From positions 62,001 through 126,000 of the forward strand of contig ML769508.1 of assembly GCA_009733575.1 (NCBI GenBank): 64,000 nucleotides of DNA. The letters run 5' to 3'. Position numbers and translations under genes: made by a program. The first letter of the stretch is position 1. Each line of letters starts with the position of its first letter. Source of the stretch: Gymnopus androsaceus JB14 (lineage: Eukaryota; Basidiomycota; Agaricomycetes; Agaricales; Omphalotaceae). The notes under the pieces were generated by a model, which saw nothing but the letters and a program-made list of their open reading frames with translations, had not been told where the DNA came from and did not search any database. Positions 23,888 through 34,283 of the stretch are shown here, one piece after another.

Positions 23888-24705
23888 TTATAATCCAAGA
23901 CCTTTGAGATATTCCTGACGAGCTGGATGGCTTTCGGCAGCCTTATCCCAAATAAGGCTGCTTGGAGCACCCTATAGAAGGTGAGGAATCGTCAATTTCA
24001 ATGAACTCCAAGCTGATCCATCAACCATGATTATTACTTGCCTTGAAAAGCATGAGAACCTCGTATGACTCGGACGTTTTGAAGAAGCTGAGCAGAGAGC
24101 CTCCCGGTACATGCCACAACATGCCTGGTGACAGCTCGGCGCGGATCCAAGATTTGGAGAGGGGATCTGAAATGAAAGGATACTTGCGTCAGATGGACGC
24201 AAGTCAAATCTGAAAATAGTAGACCTTCAAAATCGAGAAGAGCAGTTCCAGATAGAACCAATGCCAAAAAATCGAGGACATGTATTAAACATTTTGCGGT
24301 GGGTGCATCCCTATCATCTCGTGAATATCTCTGGATCTTTCAGTACTTGGCTTAGCCACTTACGCATTTGGTTGCAGAGACTCTTTGGAAAGCAGTTCTC
24401 CGGTCCATTCCTGAACCTGAAACGAAAATAAATTCAGTTGTGCGAAATAAACATCGCAGGATGAAGAAATGAACCAAAGGGTTAGCACTTGGCTTGAAAC
24501 CCCAAACAATTTTCGAGTCCTCAGTGAGCGGATATCCTAATCTTTGGGCTAGCTTCTTAGCCTCCTCCTCGTAATCTTCTCCTTCAGCAAGTTGTCGAAC
24601 GTGGTACCCTAGAGCCGCAAACTCCTCAACTGGAGCTGAGCGCAAAGAGTCAACAGAGAGAGAAGGATCTCCAGGTATGTTGTTGTGATGAAAAGCTCTG
24701 ATCAT
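23888..24705 (-). CDS. ARD-like cupin protein, copy D
   Basis: The start MIRAFHHNNIPGDPSLSVDS leads into EEFAALGYHVRQLAEGEDYE and AQRLGYPLTEDSKIVWGFKP. Later exons are VQEWTGELLSKESLQPNA, DAPTAKCLIHVLDFLALVLS with GTALLDFEG, SWIRAELSPGMLWHVPGGSL, and after a GC-AG intron the tail SHPARQEYLKGLGL with the stop at 23888. There are five exons, all open. The ARD metal ligands are not conserved; one His in LIHVLDF is present but without its partners. It is closest to copy E, with which it shares intron positions and much nucleotide identity, suggesting a recent duplication. Confidence 0.6.
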
Positions 24706-25737
24706 ATTTGGGCGACTCCCAATTCATCAGGACTGCCAATTTATATGGATGAACAGGAACCTGGTTCACGGTGACTGGCACGAAATATATTGTGGCGCAT
24801 TCCCATTGTCCATTAACCTCAGCCTGTAAGATCTCGCATATGCATATGGCGTGGAAATCTCGCACCTTTTTCAGAAGGGCACCGTCGGAAATCGAACACA
24901 CCCCAAAATGAGACCCATGTAACTCGTGAACTGCCACCGAGCAACTTTAGCTTCACCAGCGTGAACAAAAAATCCGACGAAGAAGCCGCGATTCCAACAG
25001 GCAGAATTACTAAAAGCTTGTAGTTTGATACCGGGATTTAAGGCATGGAAAGTTGGAAACACAAAGCCCATAAGCTGTGGATTTTGCGGTATAATTGCAA
25101 ATCGAAAAGTTAGCCCGCATTGAAGACGTGAAGAACTTGACTTTTGAAGAATTCTACACAAATCACGTCCACCTTTTAAACAAGCCGCCTAGGTCCACTC
25201 TCCGTACTCTCAAAGGCTTCAAACCATCTAAAACCTGAACCTGTAGTACTAGGCTCCAAAAAGTTATCCGAGCTGAACTAATTCCCCGACTCTCAAACGA
25301 AGTGCAGAGAAAGGGCCTTGTCTGCTGCGATCGAGCTTCCCACAGTAAAAAACGCCCCATTTAGTTAATCTGTTCTCTTATCTTGCATCTTTATAAGCAG
25401 AATACGTCAGTTCCTCTGACTGTTTTGCTATTTATGGCTTATCTAGACGGGTCAGCGGACCGGACAGTCATACATTTTCTGTCATCCGTTTCGCATTTTA
25501 ACGGCTGTTCTGGGAGCGCTGGTCAGCGCTCCCAGAGGGTCCCAGTCAATACAGGTTTTGCTGATGTTGTATTTATGTAAGGGTATTTCTTTCAAGGGCC
25601 ACTTCTGGTGCTTCCAGAGATTGCAACTGGAGCAAGACAGGTTTTTGTGTGTGTCTGGAGAGAAGCTGGAAAAAAGATATGTTTGGAAGCTATTGTCCAC
25701 TGTCAAGTTTGGGCAGTTTCCTTTGTTAGGATGCTTA
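24706..25737. other. Intergenic with a solitary transposon end at 25508-25566
   Basis: Upstream flank of copy D, then sequence without genes. At 25508-25533 there is a hairpin (CTGGGAGCGC...GCGCTCCCAG) followed by ACAGGTTTTGCTGATG at 25551-25566, which repeats the right end of the neighbouring element at 25738-26442. No matching left end was found. Confidence 0.45.
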
Positions 25738-26442
25738 CATCAGCAAAACCTGGGCGATGGCCATAGAGGCCATAGCAATCCATAGCAGGTCATAGCAGCC
25801 ATAGTGCTATGAAATGCTATGGCTTCCTATGAGTTCCTATGAACTCCTATGAGATTACCGGACACATGAGCTAGCTGTCAACATCTTGACAGCTGTCAGT
25901 CTCTCCCGCCAATGCTATATAGTATCGATGCATCGACGTTGTAACTTCCCCAAGTTCCCTTCCTTCCCTCCCCCCAACTTCCTTTTTTTTCCCAAGTCGA
26001 AGCTCCGAGTTGCTTTAGTTCGGATGTCCTTGGTAAGTCTCACCCTTGGACTTTATTTGATACAGCTAATTAAGCATTGGTAGTGTTACAATTTGGTATT
26101 TACAGTACTTTAGCTTTGTTTACACTATGTAGTCGTACTTTTTGAGTCGCTATGCTTACTACCATGGCCGTGACAATATATATGCAATATGATACGATTT
26201 TTTAAATTATTATTTCCGCTTGCAATGAGTGAGGGAGTTGATTCCGAAAGCAGTCATACATTCAGTTTTCAATTCAAACCGCCCTGACAGATGTCATTTG
26301 CGAGAAATCCATAGCGACTCATAGCAATCCATAGCGGTCCATAGTTCTGGACAGATGGGGACCTTGCTATGAGTGCTATGAGTGCTATGAGTGCTGGACA
26401 GAGCTGTACAGCTCTGTCCAGTACACCCAGGTTTTGCTGATG
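25738..26442. mobile_element. 705-bp element with inverted ends and CCATAGC subterminal repeats
   Basis: The ends are CATCAGCAAAACCTGGG and its inverse, each flanked by TA (25736-25737 and 26443-26444), which could be a 2-bp target duplication. Inside, many CCATAGC/GCTATGG boxes cluster near both ends (25760-25860 and 26310-26395), and a palindrome (GGACAGAGCTGTACAGCTCT...) sits just inside the right end. No transposase ORF is present; the 65-codon ORF at 25886-26083 resembles nothing known. I infer a non-autonomous DNA transposon; a TA duplication would suggest Tc1/mariner-like, but this is not secure. Confidence 0.6.
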
Positions 26443-26674
26443 TAGTACCTGTTCTTGTTCATATAATTGTTTAATGTCGTTATCTATGACTGGTAATCTC
26501 TCTGCTGGTACTTGAACTTAGACTGCTTGTAGACTGCTCATATTGTCGGCATGAATTTATTTGCTTAGTAAGCGCCGGGATGGGAGTCGGGGACCTGCCG
26601 CTGCACGCGCGCTACGATGGAAATGTGTAAAACTTGGAAGACTACATTGATAGAAAGCAATACAATGATATTGT

Positions 26675-27497
26675 TTACAATTCAAGACCTTTTAAATATT
26701 CCTGACGAACTGGATGGCTTTCGGCAGCCTTATCCCAAACAAAGCTGATTGGAGTGCCCTACAGAAAGCGAGGAATCGTCAAATTCAGCCATCACATCGA
26801 TTACTTATTACTTGCCCTGAAAAGCGTGAGAATCTTGTATGACTCTGACAGTTTGAAGAAGCTTCGCAGAGAGCCTCCAGGTACATGCCATAACATGCCT
26901 GGCGACGATTCGACGCGGATCCAAGAGTTGGAGAGCGGATCTAAAATAAGAGACTTGTGTCAGATGGACGAAAGTCAAATTTGAAGATTGAAGAAATTCA
27001 CCTTCGATATCGACAAGAGCAGTTCCAGATAGAATCAATGCCACATAATCGGGGTCAAGCATGCAGCATTTTGCGGTGGGTGCATCCCTACATTTCTCAT
27101 CGTGAACATCTTGGGATCCTTTGGTACTTTGCTTGGCCACTTACGCATTTGGTTGCAGAGACCCTTTGGAAAGCAATTCTCCGGTCCATTCCTGAATCTG
27201 GAAGGAAACAAATTTAGTTCTGCAAAATAAACATCGCGAGATGAAGAAATGAACCAATGGGGGGTTACTATCAGCATTTTGCTTATTGAAATCCCAAACA
27301 AGTTTCAAGTCCTGTGTGAGCGGATATCCTAATCTTTGGGCTAGCTTCCTGGCCTCTTCCTCGTAATCGTCTCCTTCAGCAAGTTGTCGAACGGTCCACC
27401 CGAGAGCCGTGAGGTCGTCAACTGAAGCTGGGCGCAAAGAGTCGACAGAGAGAGACAGATCTCCAGGTAAGCTGCTGTGACGAGAGGCTCTAATCAT
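26675..27497 (-). CDS. ARD-like cupin protein, copy E
   Basis: The start MIRASRHSSLPGDLSLSVDS is followed by LTALGWTVRQLAEGDDYEEE and AQRLGYPLTQDLKLVWDF. After introns come EWTGELLSKGSLQPNA, DAPTAKCCMLDPDYVALILS with GTALVDIEG, SWIRVESSPGMLWHVPGGSL, and after a GC-AG intron (AGG before GCAAGT) the tail SHPARQEYLKGLEL with the stop at 26675. It aligns throughout with acireductone dioxygenase, but CMLDPDY stands where the enzyme has HxHxxxxE, and the final His is replaced in VPGGSLRSF. Its MIRA differs from MIRAFY in other copies. All exons are in frame. Confidence 0.6.
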
Positions 27498-27863
27498 CTT
27501 TGGGAGACTCTCAATTCATCAGGATTGCCAGTTTTATACGGATGAACAAGTGGCGCATCCATTGTCCATTAGCCTCAGCCTGTTAGATCTAGATAGACAT
27601 ACTTATGGCGTTGAAATCTCACACCCTTTTCGGAATATGGCATGCACCGAGACTGAGGGCACCGTCATGAAAATAAGATACAGCAATTCATCATCTTTGG
27701 GTGTGTTTCAACTCGGGCAATATTCAAGGGGCATGATTAGCTATGCACATACAACTGCGCTAGCCATCATAGTCAAGTAAAGGACAATCTGTATAACGAT
27801 CCATGAATCACAACCCAAATTACAGAACGAGCTCAACATTTTCACTTCGCATAAGTAGTTAAT

Positions 27864-28620
27864 TTACAATCCAAGACTTTCCAGATATTCTTGGCGAGCT
27901 GGGTGACTATCGGCAGCTTTATCCCAAGCCATGCTGACCTCAGGATTCTAGGAGAAGACTTGTCGTAAGTAACCGTGCAAGAAAGTAGTTCAGTATCCAG
28001 ATCCTACTCGCCTTGAAAAGCATGAGGCACTTGAACGAGTTCGAATCTCCGGGATATATTCGCAAAGATCCTCCCGGTACACACATCAAGATACCTTCAG
28101 ACATAACAAGTCGAATCCAGGACTTGGACAGGGGATCTGATAAGCGTGGTTATGCGACATAGTCCCGAAACCAAATAAGAACTACCTTCAATATCAAGAG
28201 GGGCATCTCCGGATAGAATTGCGCACACAAAATCGGGGGAAATTATGTGGCTTTCGGGAGTAGATGCGTTCCTAACGTGTCTCGCAGTAACTATCGATAA
28301 CATATCTTGATAGCGGGTCTACGACTTCAAAGGCGACTTTGAAAGCAAATCTCCAACCCATTCCTGAATCTATAAAGAAATCTGTCAGCTGCACCTTTTT
28401 TTTTTTCACGTAACATTGGCCTACCTGAGTCGAGTTACTATTAGTATTCGGCTCAAAGTCCCAAAGACGGGTCAAATCTTGGGTTGGCGGATAGCCAGAT
28501 TTTGTGCCATTTTCCTAGCCTCTTTCTCGTATTTTTGGTTTTCCGCAAGCTGTCAGCGAGGTCCTCAACTGAAATTGGACGCAACGAATCAAGACAGAGA
28601 TGTAAAAGGGCTCTGATCAT
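27864..28620 (-). pseudogene. ARD-like copy F, N-terminus deleted
   Basis: The family start MIRA is present at 28620 but is followed by a shortened, shifted sequence (LLHLCLDSLRPISVEDLADS) that lacks the PGD loop and the LGWxVRQ helix. The 3' exons are good: APTPESHIISPDFVCAILSG, SWIRLVMSEGILMCVPGGSL, a GC-AG intron (AAG before GCGAGT) and SHPARQEYLESLGL with the stop at 27864. The frame from the start does not connect with the later exons, so I call it a pseudogene. Confidence 0.55.
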
Positions 28621-29226
28621 CTTTGCGTGATTTTCGACTCGTTCAGAACTGTTAGTCTTATATCGTTGAACAGACCAAAAACAAGAGCCTAATTCACGCG
28701 ATTTGCACTAGCAGATAACTCTGGAAACTTGAAGCATTCCCATTGTCCAATAACCTCAACCTATTATCGTTGGACATACATACGTGCGGTATCAAGATAT
28801 GAAATCTCGCACCTTTTTAAGGAAATGGCATTGAAATACCGTCAGACAATAGCAATTTTTGGACGATACAGATTGTAGGGAGTTACGGCGGTCCCCCAAA
28901 TGATGTAGTTCTTCTATCTTCAAAACATTAAGAGTCTAAGACTTTCTTTAGTTGAATTGGATAGGTAGCGGTACTGCGGAGAGCCTGGTATATGATTGAC
29001 AAGGTATCTGCCTCTAGGCTGCATCGAGAATGGTAGGCCCTTTCAAGCCTTTGAACTTGGCAAAGATAATAAGCTGGTTCTGCCAGTTTAACGGATCGAC
29101 GGACATACGATCGTTCATCCATTGAAAGTTACTTAGCTTGATTTCGGGAGTGCAAAGATTTCTGGTTGGACTTTTGTTTTCGGTCAATATGGTGCATAAA
29201 TCATAGCGGTGCAATGGTCACTCACA
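28621..29226. other. Intergenic; short coding-like stretch at 29014-29160 (minus)
   Basis: On the minus strand the sequence NLCTPEIKLSNFQWMNDRMS to GPTILDAA, preceded by a GTGAGTG donor-like site and an AACCAG acceptor-like site, looks like a last exon for the gene at 29227-29715, but that gene reaches a stop before the donor. Left unassigned. Confidence 0.3.
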
Positions 29227-29715
29227 TCATGCTAAGAGGCTTTCTATCGTCTTTATCTTTTTATCGAGCTCGTCGCAGTCACGCTTCAATTTCTGGCACC
29301 TTTCCGCGTGTGCTCGTCGCATAAGTTCTACCAGAGTGGCTTGTGATATCGTTTCTTTCGATATCAGGGCAAGGCTCCGGCGGGTATGCTGGGCAAAAGG
29401 AAGCGCTTCGAAAGCCTCTACATTGCTCATCGCAGTTTGGAAATCCCGTTCAATATTGTGGAACTCTCTCGCAGCCTTCCTCCTTTGTCTCTCTGTCCGA
29501 GCAATCTCTCTTTTCATTATCGCCCTTTGCCTGACCATTTCCCTCAGATGCCTTTGTCCATTACCTGTTGCCCATTCCAGCGTCTTGTTGAAAGTCCTCT
29601 TGACAATGTCACAGAGGAACGTGCCGAGGGCAATGGTAACGAGGAGATTTGACGCCGTGCGCCTAGGAAAAGGAATTCCGTGATAATATTGGGTCTCCGC
29701 ATTACTGAAGACCAA
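29227..29715 (-). CDS. Hypothetical coiled-coil protein, 162 aa, possible membrane anchor
   Basis: A single open frame from 29715. Residues about 24-38 (LLVTIALGTFLCDIV) could form one membrane helix or an amphipathic segment. A long basic/acidic coiled coil follows (RQRAIMKREIARTERQRRKA to KRDCDELDKKIKTIESLL). I do not recognise a family. It is divergently arranged with another small gene that also has a hydrophobic segment (30253-30735), and the two may be related in role, but that is only a guess. An extra 3' exon is possible if the stop can be avoided. Confidence 0.4.
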   Translation of the reverse strand: MVFSNAETQYYHGIPFPRRTASNLLVTIALGTFLCDIVKRTFNKTLEWATGNGQRHLREMVRQRAIMKREIARTERQRRKAAREFHNIERDFQTAMSNVEAFEALPFAQHTRRSLALISKETISQATLVELMRRAHAERCQKLKRDCDELDKKIKTIESLLA

Positions 29716-30252
29716 TGGATCGATTAAGAGACGAGAAATATATCTAGAAAAGGATGATTGGAAGAATGAAACGACATGAAGGTCGAGCGCCTGTCAAAAC
29801 CGTCAAGCGCTCGTAACGCTCTTTCCAACCACCATGAGCTCACGCCTACTATGGCTCTGTCCAGTTGAACCCCGGAGATCTCTGCTATCCAAAAGTAGAC
29901 AAATCTTACCCCGCTTCATTCCAACACTCAAGGCATCTTTCCATTTTCGTATGAATCCTTGGTGAAATACTAGAATTTCCTTATAATCTCGTTACTAGCG
30001 TTTGTGCTCTCGCGACCCTTCAAGCTGCAAAACCATCTTCATACCCGCGGGAACCTTTCACATATCATTTATCCGTGTGTCTTTTTCTTGTCTCAGTCTA
30101 ATACCTACGCTAACTTGGAACTCAAAGACGTCTCAACAATCCACGATGCATGTCCACAGATTCGCGTCCATACAGACGATCAACACGATGCTCCTTCATG
30201 CACATACCTCTCCACAAACCGACGGGAAGGATGATGAACGTCGAATTCTGAA

Positions 30253-30735
30253 ATGCAACGCAGAGCGGTACGTGAATTGCTTGCGTCAGCCCGTTGCCCA
30301 CTCAACTCAACTTCATGGTAATAGATAGAATTAATACCGGAGCAGATTCGATTAATCGCTCGGCTTGACAATTTCAAAATTGAAGTCCCATTCGAGTTCA
30401 TATGGAAGTTTGTCCTATGGACAATCCCCTGGATGTTTCTTCCCGGCCTTCGAGGTAATCAAACTCGAACAATAATGCGAAACTGGAAGGCTGTATACGA
30501 CCGCTTCTTCTTAATTCATCTGGAGCTCGCTGAACTCAACACATTGGTTGGGGGTGCCCTAACGAAATTCACGAGCGATCCTACAAGCAATTTAGACATA
30601 AAAATCCCTGATGATGTCGATCCAATCTCCGTTGCAAAGCGACTCTACCAAGTCTGTGAAGATCTTGATTCGACGGCTGAAGGGATAGAGGATGTACTTA
30701 AGGAGACAAAGAAAGCTATAGGAATGCCAACGTAA
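30253..30735 (+). CDS. Hypothetical small protein, about 141 aa, two exons
   Basis: I propose ATG at 30253 with a 15-base first exon (MQRRA), a 57-bp intron 30268-30324 (GTACGT to TAG), and an exon 30325-30735 reading IELIPEQIRLIARLDNFKIE and FEFIWKFVLWTIPWMFLPGL, then a helical region (FFLIHLELAELNTLVGGALT to KETKKAIGMPT). The middle segment is hydrophobic enough for a membrane helix. The intron keeps the frame at phase 0, which supports the model. No known family is recognised. Confidence 0.4.
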
Positions 30736-31071
30736 TCTTGAAGTAATAACATGTTAATTGATTCTTCATTCTTCAGGCTTTGGCCATGCATCCTCATGGA
30801 CATTCCAAGTTTCTTAGCTCATCCCAGACCCAGTAAGCTCACCGATTGCCTACACCGCATTGATTCGAAATGCTCCATCACTCGGAGACTCGATACTGAA
30901 TACTTTGTGGCTTGCAAGTACACGCACGTGCAGGTCACGACTCCCTATTTTCAGCGACGACGCGTGTCACGTAATCTACTTTGTCAAATTACTCCGTCGG
31001 CGAAAATTCCTACCTTCCTCACTGCTTAAAATCGGCCGTTAAGATTTTACTCCCTCAAAATCCCGCCAGTG
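30736..31071. other. Intergenic, promoter region of the carboxylesterase
   Basis: No gene with clear structure. A stretch at 30940-31030 contains several CACGTG-like and CGTGTCACG motifs. Regulatory role not tested. Confidence 0.3.
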
Positions 31072-33490
31072 ATGTTGTCGCCAAGCTCGTACTACAACGC
31101 GTTATATTCACTTGCATTTTCTTATCTTGCTTTCAATGAGACATTCTCTACCGCTCCTGTCGTCGACCTTGGATATGCAAGATACCAAGGAATAATTGAC
31201 CCTGTCTCTAACAATATCAACTTCTTGGGAATCCAATACGCAGCGGGGCCTATGGGTAAGTAAGATGTTTCTTGACAGTCGAAACTTTAATCAACATGGA
31301 ATTCATATAGGGAACTTGCGTTTCTCCGCGCCTTCCCCGCCGCCCTTTGTTGACGGTATACAAATCGCGGACAGGCAGCCCAACAGGTGTATCCCAGGAA
31401 ATGCTGCAACTTCTCCGGACTATTTTATACGATTTGGTCCGAGGTCCCCCGTTCCCAAACGCACTGGAGTAGGCTCGTTCTCAGAGGATTGTTTGTACCT
31501 AAAGTGCGTCGGGCTTGCTATGAATACTTTCTCCTTACTCACTTTGAATCAGCGTATATACTCTCAAGGTGTCGATCCAGATACAGAGCTCCTTCCTACA
31601 GTTGTATTCTTGCATGGTGGCGCGTAAGTTTCTGAGCCAAACTTCGTATCTTGTTTCCCTCATTCCAGTGTCTACATAGATATGCCATTGGTGGCACCAC
31701 TGGCCTTTTTGGCGACGCACCTTTTGACGGAAACGATCTAGTTCAGGAATCGGGCAATGGAGTCGTAGCTGTCGTTCTTCAGTATCGACTGGGTATTCTT
31801 GGGTTCCTTGCAGGCCAAAGTGTTAAAGATGACGGCGCACTCAATGCTGGTTTACGTGAGTCTTCTTAACGGCAGTTCATAGTACCAATACGTATTCTGA
31901 TAATTGGAGCTTCAGTGGACCAACAATACGCTTTGCAATGGATTCAAGAACATGTAATTATATCCGGATTAGTTCTTGCATAATTCGGTAACTGACAAGG
32001 GGACCTTGGTAGATACACAAGTTCGGTGGTGATCCTAAACGTGTCACTATATGGGGTCAATCTGCTGGTAAGTTCCACGTTCGTCTGACGAACGCTGGCT
32101 TTTGCTGACGCTCTGTACCTTCCCTTAGGTGCATCATCTTCGGTGATGCATGTTATAGCGAATGATGGGCGCACAGATCCGCCTCTTTTCAGAGCTGCTA
32201 TGTTGACTTCTCTACCGGCAATTCCTATGTTCAAGTACAACAGTCAGATCCCGAGGTGAGTGTTAGTACCACGTATTAACAACAACTCAAATCACTACTG
32301 CTCCAGGCGATGTTTACCGCCGCTGTGCGATATTCCAAGTACGTCGTTTCATTCTTTGAAACATTTACAGCGACCCCTTCCGAATGCTCATCCATCCACA
32401 GTTGTTCGTCTTCGTCCAACGCACTTGAATGTCTCCGTAGCGCTCCAGTTGAAGATCTAGAAGCAGCAAACTACTACATCGGAGCCAGTGGGGAATTTGG
32501 TGGTTTCAACTTTAAACCCGTCATCGATGGATCATTTATTACTCAAAGACCTTTGGAAGCATTTAAGGACGGCAAATTCAACACGGTAGGTTGACTTTTC
32601 AATACCCTTGAGAAGACTTCGTTGGCTCACTGTTTGGTGCCAGAAACATATCTTGGCCATAACGAATAGCAACGAAGGCATGATATTCGTAGATCCGGAG
32701 TAGAACAATCTCTTTCGACACAGGAGATTGTCAAGCAGCTTTTTCCCGAAATGAGCACAACATATGTTGACGCCGCTGCCGCGAAATACCCCTCTAAGGA
32801 TGAATATTCCTTAATAGGCGTAAAACTCTACTCTGAAGGTTTGCCGTTTCATCTTTGCTGCGGTGATGAAGCCCATTGGTGATTCAATTCTGCAGCGATA
32901 TTTGTGTGTCCATCATATCATCTTTTGCGACACCTGCCCAAGACTGGATACAAGGTTTGTTCGTCTTTGGCCTACATGAGTTAGCGCAACCATACATTTA
33001 TGTAAACCCATTCATAGGGAAAATTTTCCATTCCCCCTGGCTTTCATGGGGTCGAAATGGATTACTTTTTTCCATCGTAAGTCTCCGTCCTCGTATCTGA
33101 GCTCAATGTCTACAACTCTTTATAGCACGAATCCTAGTGGAGTCCCTCCGCACCTCAATTCTACCTTCCAAAAGGCATTTGCCAATGCGTTCCTTGACTT
33201 TGCTATGAACTTGAATCCGAACGTGAAATGGGAAAATACGATGTTGCCCGAGTGGAATCCATGGGTGCCTGATGTATTAGCAGATTCTCCTGAGGAAGGG
33301 CAGGCGGAGATGGTTTTTAGTATGTCCGACGATGGACAACCGAGGATTGATATGAGACGTACAGATGAAGGGTTGGACGAGAGGTGCAGGTGAGGGATCT
33401 ATCGATACTTGTACTGATGATGCTCCTGCTAATCGTCGGTCACTTTTGTGCAGATTCTGGGAAAGCATCGATGACGAGATGGGCGGGTAG
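31072..33490 (+). CDS. Type B carboxylesterase / lipase
   Basis: The start at 31072 gives MLSPSSYYNALYSLAFSYLA, a probable signal peptide. About twelve short exons follow. Landmarks in order are FLGIQYAAGPMG, SEDCLYLK (the usual EDCLxL), VVFLHGGA (oxyanion hole), VVAVVLQYRLGILGFLAG, FGGDPKRVTIWGQSAG with the nucleophile Ser, SNEGMIF with the acid Glu, and FHGVEMDYFF with the catalytic His near 33035-33055, then the C-terminal exon ending in WESIDDEMGG with the stop at 33490. All three catalytic residues are present and introns splice in frame, so the gene looks functional. The family hydrolyses carboxylic esters; substrate unknown. A small gap of certainty exists around 32310-32420. Confidence 0.8.
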
Positions 33491-34283
33491 CCATGTTACA
33501 TGTATAAACCTTCCAGAGCAATTCTGTAAAAGTATTACTATACTAAGAATATATGTCCCGGACTAAGGGTTCGTCAATCGCGCTCTCTTGGACTTCTAAG
33601 TAGAGAGAAAAGGCGCGATGCATCCCTGTTTCTCGAAAAGAATTCGGAGTTCGGCTGTACGTTTGCGTTTGAATAGACACGTGACCGTATTGCTGTAATT
33701 TAAATTTCTCATGCCACCCATGTTCAACCCACTCACGAACCATTTTCTTCTGATCATGCCAAAAATCTGTCGTCGAGTCATTGCGAACCATCGGGCGAGC
33801 GTTGACTGACTCCTCGCACGCCAGCCAGCGTTCAATGTTCAAACGTTCAGTTTTTGAAGGATAGGAGGTAAGGTTAGCTATAACAGAGCTATGTAGAACC
33901 AGGTATGTACATCTCTGTTTTCCAGCTAAGAATATTAAAGCAAATTGTATCTGTGGCTTTTTGTATAATTGTTTTTACCAGCATCAAAATCCAATACACT
34001 TTTATCTCACATCGCCGTCGCCGTTTTTGGTTCATCCTTTGTTGTTTTCTCCAATAAGTAATTGCAGGGCCGATACTGTAAATGTCCTTGTGGTACTTAT
34101 CGTCTTCCATTCAGGACTACTCTGTAGAACCCTCAATTGATTGTCTGCTCGTTGTTTCAGCGCTTTTTGCTCTTACAGGTCGCTTATGTTTCTTCCAGAC
34201 TATTCTGATTCATCACTGAAATACAATACTTATAGCTTCAGATTCGTTTCATGTTAAGGCAATCCTAGCTCCTAGCTGCTACC
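33491..34283. other. Intergenic; orphan minus-strand ORF 33543-33842
   Basis: A 99-codon minus-strand frame (IERWLACEESVNARPMVRND, KKMVREWVEHGW) reads somewhat like protein but has no start context, intron structure or family that I know. The remainder, 33870-34283, is the promoter flank of the F-box gene. Confidence 0.3.
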
